Source: Myroides profundi
Lineage (GTDB): Bacteria > Bacteroidota > Bacteroidia > Flavobacteriales > Flavobacteriaceae
Direction of reading: 5' to 3'
NCBI RefSeq assembly: GCF_000833025.1
Contig: NZ_CP010817.1
Coordinates: forward strand, 992,001-1,056,000
Length of the DNA stretch: 64,000 nucleotides
The position numbers and the translations under genes are program-made. Below the pieces are notes generated by a model, which was not told the DNA's origin, made no database searches, and worked only from the letters and a program-made list of their open reading frames with translations. This document shows, piece after piece, positions 26,071 through 35,614 of the stretch (positions within the stretch are counted from its first letter, which is position 1; every line of letters begins with the position of its first letter).

Positions 26071-27129
26071 ATGAATTTAGATGTTAAAAAAAATGCATTT
26101 GTTAAGTTAGGTCAATTTTTGAGCCAATTCGCTGCAAATGAATTTGTAAAAAACAATGATGTATGTCATAATGATGAATTTTTTTCAAAGTTTGAAGAGC
26201 TGATTCACAGCTCAGTAAACTATAATGGATGGTTCACATTAGAACAAGTAGTGATCTCGATCAACTCTTGGGCAAGTGCGTTGACACAAGATAATTTAGA
26301 TAAGTGGACTTCAAAATATGATTTTTCTACTGAGCCTAATAAGCGCGTAGGATTGATTTTAGCAGGTAATATTCCTTTAGTAGGATTTCACGATTTTATT
26401 AGTGTATTGATTTCGGGTAATATCGCTAAGGTAAAAATGTCTTCTAATGACCAGAAATTACTTCCTTTTTTAACTTCTTACTTAGTAGCTGTAGAACCTG
26501 GATTTGCTAGTCGTTTTGACTTTATTGAAGGGAAGATGGAAGGATTTGATGCAGTGATAGCTACAGGAAGTAATAATACAGCTCGTTATTTTGATTATTA
26601 CTTTAATAGTGTACCTAATATTATACGCAAGAATAGAAACTCTGTTGCTGTGCTAGATGGTACAGAAAGTCATGAAGACATGGTGGCTTTAGGTAAAGAT
26701 GTGTTTACATACTACGGCTTAGGATGTCGTAATGTATCTAAGATATTCGTGCCAGAAGGGTATGTGTTTGATAGTTTTTATCAAGGTATGTTTGAGTACA
26801 AAGATGTTATCGAATATGAAAAGTATTCTAATAACTATGATTATAATAAAGCTGTATTCTTAATGAGTGAGTTTAAGATTCTAGATAATGGTTTCTTAAC
26901 TGTAAAAGAAGATAAAGGATATGCTTCACCTATATCGTCTGTATTCTATGAATATTATACTGATATTAATGAGGTAAAAGCAAGATTAGCTGAGGATGCA
27001 GATAAGATACAATGTATCGTGTCTAATAATCTAGTAGACGGCAGTATTGCTTTTGGACAGACACAAGAACCACAGTTATGGGATTATGCTGATAATGTGG
27101 ATACAATAGCGTTTTTGTTAGGATTGTAG
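26071..27129 (+). CDS. Acyl-CoA reductase (LuxC-like)
   Basis: A 352-residue aldehyde-dehydrogenase-superfamily protein resembling LuxC, which reduces acyl-CoA or acyl thioesters to aldehydes with NADPH. Motifs: RVGLILAGNIPLVGFHDFISVL near residue 90 (nucleotide and substrate region), ATGSNNTARYFDYYF, and FTYYGLGCRNVSKIFVPEGY, which contains the likely catalytic cysteine. There are no lux partners (luxD, luxE) nearby. Its divergent neighbour is a ferredoxin. The physiological substrate in Bacteroidota is not known to me. Confidence 0.85.
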   Translation: MNLDVKKNAFVKLGQFLSQFAANEFVKNNDVCHNDEFFSKFEELIHSSVNYNGWFTLEQVVISINSWASALTQDNLDKWTSKYDFSTEPNKRVGLILAGNIPLVGFHDFISVLISGNIAKVKMSSNDQKLLPFLTSYLVAVEPGFASRFDFIEGKMEGFDAVIATGSNNTARYFDYYFNSVPNIIRKNRNSVAVLDGTESHEDMVALGKDVFTYYGLGCRNVSKIFVPEGYVFDSFYQGMFEYKDVIEYEKYSNNYDYNKAVFLMSEFKILDNGFLTVKEDKGYASPISSVFYEYYTDINEVKARLAEDADKIQCIVSNNLVDGSIAFGQTQEPQLWDYADNVDTIAFLLGL

Positions 27130-27141
27130 TGATTAGAGATG

Positions 27142-28008
27142 GTATGGATTATAAATCCGCGTCAACTGATATACGGTACGGGTTACAAACCACACCAGCA
27201 TTAGTAGAGACGGAACATTTTGCGTGTCACAGTTAATGTTTACAGAACATGTCACGGATTATAAATCCGCGTCAACTGATATACGGTACGGGTTATAAAC
27301 CACACCAGTATTAGTATAGACGCAACATTTTGCGTGTCACAGTTAATGGTTATAGAACAAGGCACGGATTACAAATCCGCGCCAACTGATATACGGTACG
27401 AGTTACAAAACACACCAGCATTAGTAGAGACACAATATTTTGCGTGTCACAGTTAATGTTTACAGAACATGGTACGGATTATAAATCCGCGTCAACTGAT
27501 ATACGGTACGGGTTATAAACCACACCAGTATTAGTATAGACGCAACATTTTGCGTGTCACAGTTAATGTTTATAGAACAAGGCACGGATTACAAATCCGC
27601 GCCAACTGATATACGGTACGAGTTACAAAACACACCAGCATTAGTAGAGATGCAATATTTTGCGTGTCACAGTTAATGTTTACAGAACATGGCACGGATT
27701 ATAAATCCGCGCCAACTGATATACGGTACGAGTTACAAAACACACCAGCATTAGTAGAGATGCAATATTTTGCGTGTCACAGTTAATGTTTACAGAACAT
27801 GGCACGGATTATAAATCCGCGCCAACTGATATACGGTACGGGTTGTAAATCACCCTAGCATTAGTAGAGACGCAATATTTTGCGTGTCACAGTAAATAAA
27901 GGTACGGGTTGCAAACCACACCAGCATTAGTAGAGACGCAATATTTTGCATGTCACAGTTAATGTTTATAGAATATGACACGGATTATAAATCCGTGTCA
28001 ACTGATAG
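27142..28008. repeat. Tandem array, 110-bp period, dyad-rich
   Basis: The phrase CAACTGATATACGGTACG recurs exactly every 110 bp at 27163, 27273, 27383, 27493, 27603, 27713 and 27823, followed by a shortened unit and a terminal half unit. Each unit contains three dyads: CGGATT-ATA-AATCCG, GGGTT-ATA-AACC, and GACGCAA-TTTTGCGTGTC. Copies 2-3 and 4-5 match as pairs, so there is also a 220-bp higher-order period. There are no unique spacers, so it is not CRISPR. It is non-coding and sits between acyl-CoA reductase and serC. Confidence 0.9.
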
Positions 28009-28123
28009 TCTAATTTAAGGATTATAGATTAAAAGATTTCACGACATCACAAAAAAGCAACATCACAAAAAAAACGATTTCACAGTTTCACATATTCACA
28101 GTTTCATAGAAAAAACAAAAAAC

Positions 28124-29191
28124 ATGATTAAAGTACATAATTTCTGTGCAGGCCCATGTCTATTACCAGATGAGGTATATAAAGGAGCTGCTGATGCTGT
28201 ATTGGATTTTAATGGGAGTGGATTATCTATACTTTCGATTTCTCATCGCAGTAAGGAGTTTATAGCTGTACTAGAAGAAGCACAGTATTTGGCTTTGTCT
28301 CTGTTGGGACTAGAAGGGAAGGGGTATTCAGCTCTATTCTTACAAGGAGGAGCAAGTATGGAATTCTTAAGAGTTCCATATAATCTAATGCAGACAAGAG
28401 CAGGATATATTGATACTGGTAATTGGTCTTCTAAAGCTATAACACAGGCAGAAGCGTTCGGTCAAGTAGAGGTATTAGCCTCTTCTAAGGATAGAAAGTA
28501 TGTTTATATTCCAGAAGATATCGTTATTCCTTCAGGGCTAGATTATGTGCATTACACCTCTAATAATACAATCTATGGTACACAGTTTAACGATGTGCCT
28601 AAGGCAGACTGTCCGATAGTCTGTGATATGAGTTCGGATATTTATTCGAGAGTGTATGACTGTGATAAAATTGACCTAATCTATGCTGGAGCACAAAAGA
28701 ATATAGGCCCTGCAGGATTAAGTGTTGTTTTAGTAAAAGATAGTATTCTTGGTAAGTCAGGTCGCATGATACCTCAAATGATGGATTATGCAGAGCATAT
28801 CGATAAAGGTAGTTTATATCACACAGCTAATGTGTTTGCTATTTATACGAGTTTATTAAACTTGAGATGGTTACAGCATCTAGGTGGTGTAGAGGCTATC
28901 GAAAAGATTAATATTCAAAAAGCAGCTACTCTGTATCGTGCTATAGATGAGTTAGATTATGTAGTAGGGCTAGCTGATGTAGCATATCGTTCAAGGATGA
29001 ATGTGACTTTTGATTTTAAAGAAGAGACAATGAAAAGCGTTTTCGATACATTATGTATGGAGGCGAATATCACGAATATAAAAGGTCATCGAGTAGCTGG
29101 AGGATATCGTGCTTCGCTATACAATGCCTTGAAGCAAGAGAGTGTGGATGCTCTAGTAGAAGTGTTACATACGATGAAATCAAAGATTTAA
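28124..29191 (+). CDS. serC: Phosphoserine aminotransferase
   Basis: A 355-residue PLP enzyme of the SerC family, converting 3-phosphohydroxypyruvate and glutamate to phosphoserine. It opens VHNFCAGPCLLPDEV. The PLP lysine lies in LIYAGAQKNIGPAGLSVV; FLQGGASMEF binds the phosphate of PLP, and SDIYSR precedes the lysine. The C-terminal GHRVAGGYRASLYNA contains substrate-binding arginines. The length is normal. It begins just after the 110-bp repeat array and is followed after 20 nt by a SerA-like gene, the usual serine pathway pairing. Confidence 0.96.
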   Translation: MIKVHNFCAGPCLLPDEVYKGAADAVLDFNGSGLSILSISHRSKEFIAVLEEAQYLALSLLGLEGKGYSALFLQGGASMEFLRVPYNLMQTRAGYIDTGNWSSKAITQAEAFGQVEVLASSKDRKYVYIPEDIVIPSGLDYVHYTSNNTIYGTQFNDVPKADCPIVCDMSSDIYSRVYDCDKIDLIYAGAQKNIGPAGLSVVLVKDSILGKSGRMIPQMMDYAEHIDKGSLYHTANVFAIYTSLLNLRWLQHLGGVEAIEKINIQKAATLYRAIDELDYVVGLADVAYRSRMNVTFDFKEETMKSVFDTLCMEANITNIKGHRVAGGYRASLYNALKQESVDALVEVLHTMKSKI

Positions 29192-29211
29192 TAAAGAACC
29201 AAATAACGCAG

Positions 29212-30162
29212 ATGAGAATATTAGCGAATGATGGTATCCCAGAAGAAGTAAAGAACGGCTTAGAGGGATTAGGATTTGAAGTAAAAGAGGTTCGTGTAGC
29301 TCACGAACAGTTAGTTAATTATACGAGTAAGAATGAGATAGAGGTTCTGTTGTTACAACAGGGGACTTTATTGAATAAGAAAATGATAGATGAGATGTCT
29401 CATCTAAAGGCTATAGTTTTTGCTGGTACCTCGATAGATTTAGATAGTATAGATTATATTAAAAGTTGTGGTATTAAGGTAATATGGGCAGAAGAAGCGT
29501 TATCTAATGCTACTGCAGAGTTAGTATTTGCCCATTTGTTTTCAGGTTGTCGTTTATTACAAGAGTCGAACCGTAATATGCCGCTGGAAGGAGATGCTAG
29601 TTTTAAATCTCTACAACAGTCTTATAGCAATGGGATCGAATTAGCAGGTAAGACACTTGGGATTATAGGTTTAAACACAGCAGGTGAGAAGGTGGCTCAA
29701 AAGGCGTTGGCCTTAGGAATGAATGTATTGTATACAGATGCTTCTGTTCCAGAGATTAAAGCTGACTTTGTATTGCCTAACGGAATACATTTTAGAGTAG
29801 ATCTGGTTTCTACAGATATGCATAGATTACTACACGATTCTCATTTTATCACTATTCATACCAAACATTATCAAAAGTATATCTTAGATAAAGAGGCGTT
29901 TAGTCATGCTCATAACTTGATAGGAGTGATTAATTGTGCTTATCCGGAGGCGGTTAACGAAGTGGATTTAGTGGATGTAGTAAATGCTGAAACGGTTTTG
30001 TTTGCTGGGATTGATCGATTCGAAGAGGAGCCTCATCCCGCTATTCAAGTGCTGATGCAACCTGCTTTTTCTTTATCGCCTAATATTAATGCTTCTACAG
30101 ATGAAAGCAAAGTGTTAATATGGGATGAAATTTTTGAGAAAATGCAAGTATTGCGAAAATAA
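29212..30162 (+). CDS. SerA-like D-2-hydroxyacid dehydrogenase homologue with lost catalytic residues
   Basis: A 316-residue homologue of 3-phosphoglycerate dehydrogenase in the normal serA position after serC. The open frame extends upstream to 29053 inside serC, but the ATG at 29212 begins the family-like MRILANDGI. Although the fold is recognisable (NRNMPLEGDASF, GKTLGIIGL), key residues are missing. The family's catalytic Arg (usual context NCARGG) is Tyr244 (NCAYPEA). The catalytic His (TPHIGA) is Asn291 (SPNINA). The Rossmann glycine motif GxGxxG reads GLNTAG at 153-158, and the substrate loop GVGMDNID reads SIDLDSID. The Glu of FEEEP remains. It is probably a pseudoenzyme or altered-function protein. 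Confidence 0.8.
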   Translation: MRILANDGIPEEVKNGLEGLGFEVKEVRVAHEQLVNYTSKNEIEVLLLQQGTLLNKKMIDEMSHLKAIVFAGTSIDLDSIDYIKSCGIKVIWAEEALSNATAELVFAHLFSGCRLLQESNRNMPLEGDASFKSLQQSYSNGIELAGKTLGIIGLNTAGEKVAQKALALGMNVLYTDASVPEIKADFVLPNGIHFRVDLVSTDMHRLLHDSHFITIHTKHYQKYILDKEAFSHAHNLIGVINCAYPEAVNEVDLVDVVNAETVLFAGIDRFEEEPHPAIQVLMQPAFSLSPNINASTDESKVLIWDEIFEKMQVLRK

Positions 30163-30195
30163 TAAGTAGTTTTATGCATCTAAAAAAATAAAACT

Positions 30196-30672
30196 ATGTT
30201 AGAGCAAATTACAAAATTAGTAGAACAAATCAGTTCTAGTGAAGTAGCTAAAGGAGGGATCACTTCAGATCTTACAAGTGCAGTTACTAAAGAAACAGGA
30301 GACAGCATTATCAATGGATTAAAGGATAGTGTTAGTTCTGGAGATATTAGTGGATTGACAAATTTATTATCAGGTCAAGCTTCTAATATCGCATCTAATC
30401 CTATCGTAACAGGGATGATAGGTAATCTTATCAGTGGATTAGTTGGAAAATTAGGTTTATCAGAAGGTGTAGCAGGAAGTTTTGCTAATGGTGTAGTACC
30501 ACAAGTGGTATCAGCTATAGTAGCTAAAATACAAGGAGGAGAATCAGGTTTTGATATATCTACAATCTTAAGTGGACTAGGACAAGGAGGAGCACAAGAC
30601 ATGCTAGGATCTTTACTAGGAGGAAAAGAAGGATTAGGAGGAGCAATCGATAAATTAAAAGGATTGTTCTAG
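30196..30672 (+). CDS. YidB/DUF937-like protein
   Basis: A 158-residue protein rich in Gly, Ser, Leu and Ile with no charged core. It consists of amphipathic helices separated by GLG, GQGG and GSLLGG turns, ending GGAIDKLKGLF. This composition matches DUF937 (YidB-like) proteins. The first 60 residues are helical and more polar. It begins 34 nt after the SerA-like gene and is followed by a strong terminator, so it probably ends the serC operon. Function unknown. Confidence 0.65.
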   Translation: MLEQITKLVEQISSSEVAKGGITSDLTSAVTKETGDSIINGLKDSVSSGDISGLTNLLSGQASNIASNPIVTGMIGNLISGLVGKLGLSEGVAGSFANGVVPQVVSAIVAKIQGGESGFDISTILSGLGQGGAQDMLGSLLGGKEGLGGAIDKLKGLF

Positions 30673-30692
30673 TCGTTATAACGTATTAATAT

Positions 30693-30730
30693 AAAAGCGG
30701 TTACTTACTATGTGAGTAACCGCTTTTTAT
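30693..30730 (+). terminator. Strong terminator of the serC operon
   Basis: A 13-bp stem (30693-30705 with 30715-30727) and T-run. Confidence 0.85.
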
Positions 30731-31033
30731 TTTATTTAGAATTATTAAAAATAAAAGTTCTCATAACTTGATTTTATGTTAAGATTTACTATATATTTGC
30801 ATTTATATAAAATTGGTCTAAATAATAATTGGTAATTGTTTTTTTACAATATATTGATTGTTAGATTATTGAAAAGTTGTTGTTAATTATGGAGTACATA
30901 AATAGCTGTTAAATATTTAAGAGGTAAGGATAAACTCTTATTTGTGATTGACATCTTAGTTAAATATTCAATATATAGTAATCAAAAGGCAGATTATCTG
31001 TTATCAAGTGTCTTTTGAGCAATACAATCTTAA
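30731..31033 (+). promoter_or_regulatory. Upstream region of TonB receptor, long leader
   Basis: AT-rich, no ORF. A -7 element TATATTTG lies at 30792-30799, implying a leader of about 230 nt. Half-dyads ATTTAGAATT (30734-30743) and TCTAAAT (30816-30822) are present, but no convincing Fur box is seen by eye. Confidence 0.4.
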
Positions 31034-33394
31034 ATGAAAAAATATATACTACTTACGTTCTTATTCTCTTTTACCCTTTTCTGCCATGCTCAACAACTGG
31101 CTTATTCTGTAAAAGGAAAAGTGTTAGATGAAAAAAATGTACCAATAGCTTATGCAACTGTTGTTGGTATAGAATCTAATCAGTCTACTCAGACTGATGA
31201 AAAAGGAAACTTTGAATTTAAAGTTCCGAATAAAAAAGAGACCATAGAGATTAGTTTTATGGGATATAGTTCTTTTAAAAGCATTATTACTTTTGACCAA
31301 GAAACTACTAAAGTGCTGTCAGTAAAATTAAAAGAACAACAACAGCAATTAAGTGAAATTAATATTAAAGCTAAGAGTGCTAGTGAAAAGGTAAGACAAA
31401 GTGCTTATACTGTAAACGCTGTAGAGGTAAAAGCTTTAGCCAATACAGTATCTGATGTCAATCAGATCTTAAATAGAAGTGCTGGAGTACGTGTGCGTGA
31501 AGAAGGGGGACTTGGTTCTAACTTTAATTTTGCTCTAAACGGTTTTAGTGGAAATCAGATCAAATTCTACTTAGATGGAGTTCCTTTAGAAGGTGTAGGA
31601 TCTTCTTTTCAACTAAACAATATCCCTGTAAATATGATAGAACGCATAGAAATCTATAAAGGGGTAGTTCCTATTAGTTTAGGAGGGGATGCTCTAGGAG
31701 GTGCTCTAAATATTATCACTAAGAATACAAAGCATAAATATTTAGATGCGACAGTATCTTATGGTTCTTTTAATACTGTGCGTTCATCTGTGAACATGGG
31801 AATGACTACAGACAAAGGATATAAGCTTCAATTAAATGCTTATCAAAACTATTCTGACAATGATTATAAAGTGGATGTAGATGTTCACAATTTTGAAACA
31901 GGAGTACTTACGCCAAAAAGAGTTCGTCGTTTCCACGATCGTTATCACAATGAAGGAATTGTCCTAAAAGGTGGTATGGTAAATAAGTGGTATGCTGATG
32001 AGTTACTATTTGGTATTACGTTAGGAAAGAATTACAATCAAATTCAGACGGGTAATAGAATGGAGGATGTCTATGGAGGGAGATTTACTAAAGGAGACTT
32101 AATCTTGCCTAGCCTTAGTTATACAAAGAGAGATTTCTTAGTAGAAAATCTGAATGTGTCTGTAAATGCAAATTATAATCTAGGTAGTGAACAAGCAGTA
32201 GATACAATGAATAGATTGTATAATTGGGATGGAGATTATATTATAAAAAACACTTTAAAGAAAGAAGGAGGGGAGATAGAGAGAAGAAGGTTTAAGTATA
32301 AGAATAATAATGGATCAGTAATCGCTAATGCGAATTATGCGCTAAGTGAGCATCATCTGTTTGCGGTAAACTATAACTTGTCTTTATTCAATAGAAAAGG
32401 AGAGGATCTATTAGACGCTTCATTAAAGAATAATAATCTACCTAAGAAATCTAATAAGGCTATCCTAGGTTTTAGTTACCAATATACGCATAATGAAAAG
32501 TGGAATGCAATAGTATTTCTAAAAAAATACTTCCAATATAATTACTCAGAACGCTATTATAACGAGACTTACTTCACTCAAGACAATAGGCAGAACTTTA
32601 CTGGATATGGAGTAGCTACAGCTTATAATATACTGCCAGACTTACAAGTAAAAGGTTCTTTTGAACACAGTATACGTATGCCAGAAGCGTATGAGATGTT
32701 TGGAGATGAGGTAAACTTAGCTTCTAATTATAATCTAAAACCAGAGTCTAGTAATAACTTCAATGTGGGACTTCAATATGGATTTACTATTAATGAAGTA
32801 AACCAATTTAAGGTAGAGACGAATTTCTTATATCGAAAAGCTAAAGATTATATAAAGGAGGAAGTAAATACAGGGCAAGGTACTGCAGCTCAAAAAGTAA
32901 ATAGAAATATCGGTGGGGTATTAGTAAAATCTTTTGATGGAGAGATAAGATATAGCTACAAAGATTTCTTCTCTGTGATGGCTAATGTTACTTACCAAGA
33001 TATTTTAAACGATATGAAGTATGAGAATAACTCTGAGGAGGTAAGTGCTTTATATAGAGATAGAGTGGCTAACATCCCTTACCTATATGGAAATGGTATG
33101 GTGTCATTTAATTTTAAAGAAGTATTTGGATCTAAGAATAGTTTGCGCCTAGACTATAATATGATGTATGTACAAAAATATTATCTATATGCGCCAAGCG
33201 CAGGTATCGCTAAGTATAAGAGATATATACCAGAGCAATTCTCACAAGATATCAGTTTGCACTATGCTATTCGTGATGGAAGATATAATGTAGCCGTGGA
33301 GGTAAAGAACTTAGCTAATAAAACATTGTATGACAACTTCAGTTTACAAAAGCCAAGTCGTTCAGTTACTTTAAAACTGAGATATAATTTATAA
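31034..33394 (+). CDS. TonB-dependent outer-membrane receptor
   Basis: A 786-residue receptor: signal peptide ending CHAQ, a CarboxypepD_reg-like beta-sandwich (about residues 25-100, VKGKVLDEKNVPIAYATVVG), a plug domain (about 115-230, with NQILNRSAGVRVREEGGLGSN and IERIEIYKGVVPISLGGDALGGALNI) and a 22-strand barrel ending VTLKLRYNL with the usual C-terminal aromatic region. The next gene, 20 nt downstream, encodes a DUF4374 lipoprotein, a pairing that suggests siderophore or metal-chelate uptake. The substrate cannot be named from sequence. Confidence 0.92.
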   Translation: MKKYILLTFLFSFTLFCHAQQLAYSVKGKVLDEKNVPIAYATVVGIESNQSTQTDEKGNFEFKVPNKKETIEISFMGYSSFKSIITFDQETTKVLSVKLKEQQQQLSEINIKAKSASEKVRQSAYTVNAVEVKALANTVSDVNQILNRSAGVRVREEGGLGSNFNFALNGFSGNQIKFYLDGVPLEGVGSSFQLNNIPVNMIERIEIYKGVVPISLGGDALGGALNIITKNTKHKYLDATVSYGSFNTVRSSVNMGMTTDKGYKLQLNAYQNYSDNDYKVDVDVHNFETGVLTPKRVRRFHDRYHNEGIVLKGGMVNKWYADELLFGITLGKNYNQIQTGNRMEDVYGGRFTKGDLILPSLSYTKRDFLVENLNVSVNANYNLGSEQAVDTMNRLYNWDGDYIIKNTLKKEGGEIERRRFKYKNNNGSVIANANYALSEHHLFAVNYNLSLFNRKGEDLLDASLKNNNLPKKSNKAILGFSYQYTHNEKWNAIVFLKKYFQYNYSERYYNETYFTQDNRQNFTGYGVATAYNILPDLQVKGSFEHSIRMPEAYEMFGDEVNLASNYNLKPESSNNFNVGLQYGFTINEVNQFKVETNFLYRKAKDYIKEEVNTGQGTAAQKVNRNIGGVLVKSFDGEIRYSYKDFFSVMANVTYQDILNDMKYENNSEEVSALYRDRVANIPYLYGNGMVSFNFKEVFGSKNSLRLDYNMMYVQKYYLYAPSAGIAKYKRYIPEQFSQDISLHYAIRDGRYNVAVEVKNLANKTLYDNFSLQKPSRSVTLKLRYNL

Positions 33395-33414
33395 AAAACA
33401 TAATTAAATATAAT

Positions 33415-34632
33415 ATGAATATCATAAAAAAAACACTAGGTCTATTATCACTTGTATTAATAGCATCATGTAGTAGTGATGACAACTCATCACCAGAAAA
33501 ACCAACAACTCCTGAAGAAGGTAAAAAAGCTAGTTCTTATGTATTTGTGATTAACTCCTTGACAGGACAAGAAGGAGGAACAAAATATATAGCAACCGCA
33601 TCGTCATTAACAGAAGGTGTTATAAAAATAGATAAGAACAATGGTATCGAAACTGATTCTTATTCATTCTTCGTACAAAACAATCAATTAATGGCTGCTG
33701 TATACGGATTCAGTGGACAAAGCCCATTGACATTCTATAGTCTAAATGCTAAGAACGAAATAGTAGAAGGAACTAAATTAGCAACTGAAACTATTGGTAG
33801 TTATGGAAATATTGGAAAAACAGAGGTAGTAAGTGCTACGTTAGGAGGAAACTTATTTGCTATAAATACAGAGTTAAAGCAAATGACTCATAAGGGAGCT
33901 GTTGATTTTGATAAATTGAAATATAAGGATGAAGAAGCTGGAGGTCGTAATTTAACTGGGGTATTTGCAGTAGGAACAGATAAATTATATATTCCTTATT
34001 CTGTGTCGCCTAAAGAAGGAGATACCAAGTATAGAGACAATACGTTTATTGCAGTAGTTGATTATCCAAGTCTTAAAGTTAGTAAAACCATTATAGATGA
34101 TAGAACTGGGTTAATAGGAAGCTGGTTTGGGATGAATGGTGTTCAGCAAGTAGAAGATGGATCTGTATATGCATGGTCACCTGCTGAGAAGTCTAAGAAT
34201 CCTTCTGCATTTATTAGAATTAAGAATCACGAGATAGATAAAGGATATTTCTTTGATGTGCAAAAAGCAACAGGAGGACATAAGTTATCTCGTGCAGAGT
34301 ACATTGGAGGTAATGAGTTCTTAGTGAGCTTATTTGTAGATAAGAATATTGAAAGTACTTGGTCTGGTGTGACTAAGTTAGCAATCGTAAATGTATCTAC
34401 TCAATCTATTAGATGGATAGACACTATCGCTGAGCATGCGCAAATGCCATATAAACAAAAGATATATGTAGAGAAAGATAAGAAAACAGTACACTATGTA
34501 GCTCCAATAGAGAAGACAAATCGTTTCCAAGTATACAATATTGATGTTGCAACAGGTATTGCTAAAAAAGGTATTACAATCGAAAATGCAAATGATGTAA
34601 CAGCTATCTCTAAATTAGAGTCTGTACAATAG
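33415..34632 (+). CDS. DUF4374 domain-containing lipoprotein
   Basis: A 405-residue protein with a lipoprotein signal (LGLLSLVLIASCSSDD, lipidated Cys near residue 19), a Ser/Pro/Glu linker, and a beta-rich domain from about residue 40 (YVFVINSLTG.EGGTKYIATA) that fits DUF4374, probably a propeller-like fold. It is likely surface- or periplasm-exposed on the outer membrane, helping the neighbouring TonB-dependent receptor capture its ligand; that role is inferred from gene pairing. It is the last gene of the unit, with a terminator at 34702. Confidence 0.85.
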   Translation: MNIIKKTLGLLSLVLIASCSSDDNSSPEKPTTPEEGKKASSYVFVINSLTGQEGGTKYIATASSLTEGVIKIDKNNGIETDSYSFFVQNNQLMAAVYGFSGQSPLTFYSLNAKNEIVEGTKLATETIGSYGNIGKTEVVSATLGGNLFAINTELKQMTHKGAVDFDKLKYKDEEAGGRNLTGVFAVGTDKLYIPYSVSPKEGDTKYRDNTFIAVVDYPSLKVSKTIIDDRTGLIGSWFGMNGVQQVEDGSVYAWSPAEKSKNPSAFIRIKNHEIDKGYFFDVQKATGGHKLSRAEYIGGNEFLVSLFVDKNIESTWSGVTKLAIVNVSTQSIRWIDTIAEHAQMPYKQKIYVEKDKKTVHYVAPIEKTNRFQVYNIDVATGIAKKGITIENANDVTAISKLESVQ

Positions 34633-34701
34633 TAGCAGTTAAAATAAATTAGTTAGGGTGTTTTGAATTAGGCAAATTCAGAGTATAATAAGTTGTTGAA
34701 G

Positions 34702-34735
34702 CAGTAATCATGGAAACGTGATTACTGTTTTTTTG
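34702..34735 (+). terminator. Terminator with GAAA tetraloop
   Basis: An 11-bp stem (34702-34712 with 34717-34727) capped by GAAA and followed by seven T. The GTG at 34718, which would extend the next ORF, is inside this stem. Confidence 0.88.
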
Positions 34736-34771
34736 TTTATCTTGTATTGTAAAATTATTGACTTAATAAAA

Positions 34772-35482
34772 ATGAGTATATCAGTAATCATTAGTGATTT
34801 TATCCATTATATACGACAACCTCATACTGAAGTGTTAGATATTAGCAAGAAAGAGAAAGTAAGAAGAAGCTTGTTATTAGTTGTTTTTACATTAATAGTG
34901 ATAACAGTTTATATATTCAGTATTAATAAAATAGTTCCATTACCTAAGACAGCTAGATTGTTTGATTTTATAGCTGACAAAGGACTATTAGTCGCTGTGT
35001 TGTTTATTGTATTATTAGGACCTTTAGCAGAGGAGGCTGCTTTTAGATTAGCTCTAAGGTTTAAGAGTTGGTATTTGTTGTTAAGTACTCCTCTTACATT
35101 AGTATATAGCCTTTGGATCTTGTATAGGATTAATCTGAGTATAGCCTTCATAGTAGGAGGGGTATTCTACGTGATACTGTGTACCTATCTTTATCTACAT
35201 AGAAATAATATAGTGATACTTAAAGAGAGACATGAGAAGTATTTTGGGTATGTGTTTTACAGTTACACATTTTTGTTTATGATTATGCATATTAGTAACT
35301 TTTATACAATTAATACTGAAGTACTTGTATATAGCCCTTTGTTGTTTCTTCCTCAGTTCATAGGAGGACTTCTACTCGGATATATACGGATGAGATTTGG
35401 TTTTGGTTATAATTGTATGATACATATAATCTATAATACTATTCCTATGTTATTATTGTATGTGACTGGTGTTATTAAATAG
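34772..35482 (+). CDS. CPBP family intramembrane metalloprotease
   Basis: A 236-residue multi-pass protein with the three CPBP (CAAX protease/Abi) motifs: EEAAFR (glutamates and Arg of motif 1), FMIMH (FxxxH, motif 2) and IHIIYN (HxxxN, motif 3). These residues bind the catalytic metal in the membrane. I chose the ATG at 34772 because the upstream GTG start lies in a terminator. Homologues process prenylated proteins or act in bacteriocin self-immunity; here no bacteriocin gene is adjacent, so the substrate is unknown. Confidence 0.85.
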   Translation: MSISVIISDFIHYIRQPHTEVLDISKKEKVRRSLLLVVFTLIVITVYIFSINKIVPLPKTARLFDFIADKGLLVAVLFIVLLGPLAEEAAFRLALRFKSWYLLLSTPLTLVYSLWILYRINLSIAFIVGGVFYVILCTYLYLHRNNIVILKERHEKYFGYVFYSYTFLFMIMHISNFYTINTEVLVYSPLLFLPQFIGGLLLGYIRMRFGFGYNCMIHIIYNTIPMLLLYVTGVIK

Positions 35483-35614
35483 ATAGGTGTTCTTAGAAGG
35501 TTACATTAAGTGAAGAGGATTTAACTATAAATGATTAATGTGTTTTAAATAAAAATTACGATATGTTAATTTGTAATAATTATCTTTGAGTAATAGACTT
35601 TAAAATATTGAGTT

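Noticed and set aside
27142..28008. CRISPR array
   Set aside because: The whole 110-bp unit is repeated, with no unique spacers and no cas genes nearby; the same holds for 45405-46396.
29053..29211. N-terminal extension of the SerA-like ORF
   Set aside because: It lies inside serC in another frame, its residues are Arg/Ser/Cys-rich and unlike the family, and the family-like start is the ATG at 29212.
30731..31033. Fur box upstream of the TonB-dependent receptor
   Set aside because: Only half-dyads resembling TTTAGA/TCTAAA were found, about 75 bp apart; no convincing full site.
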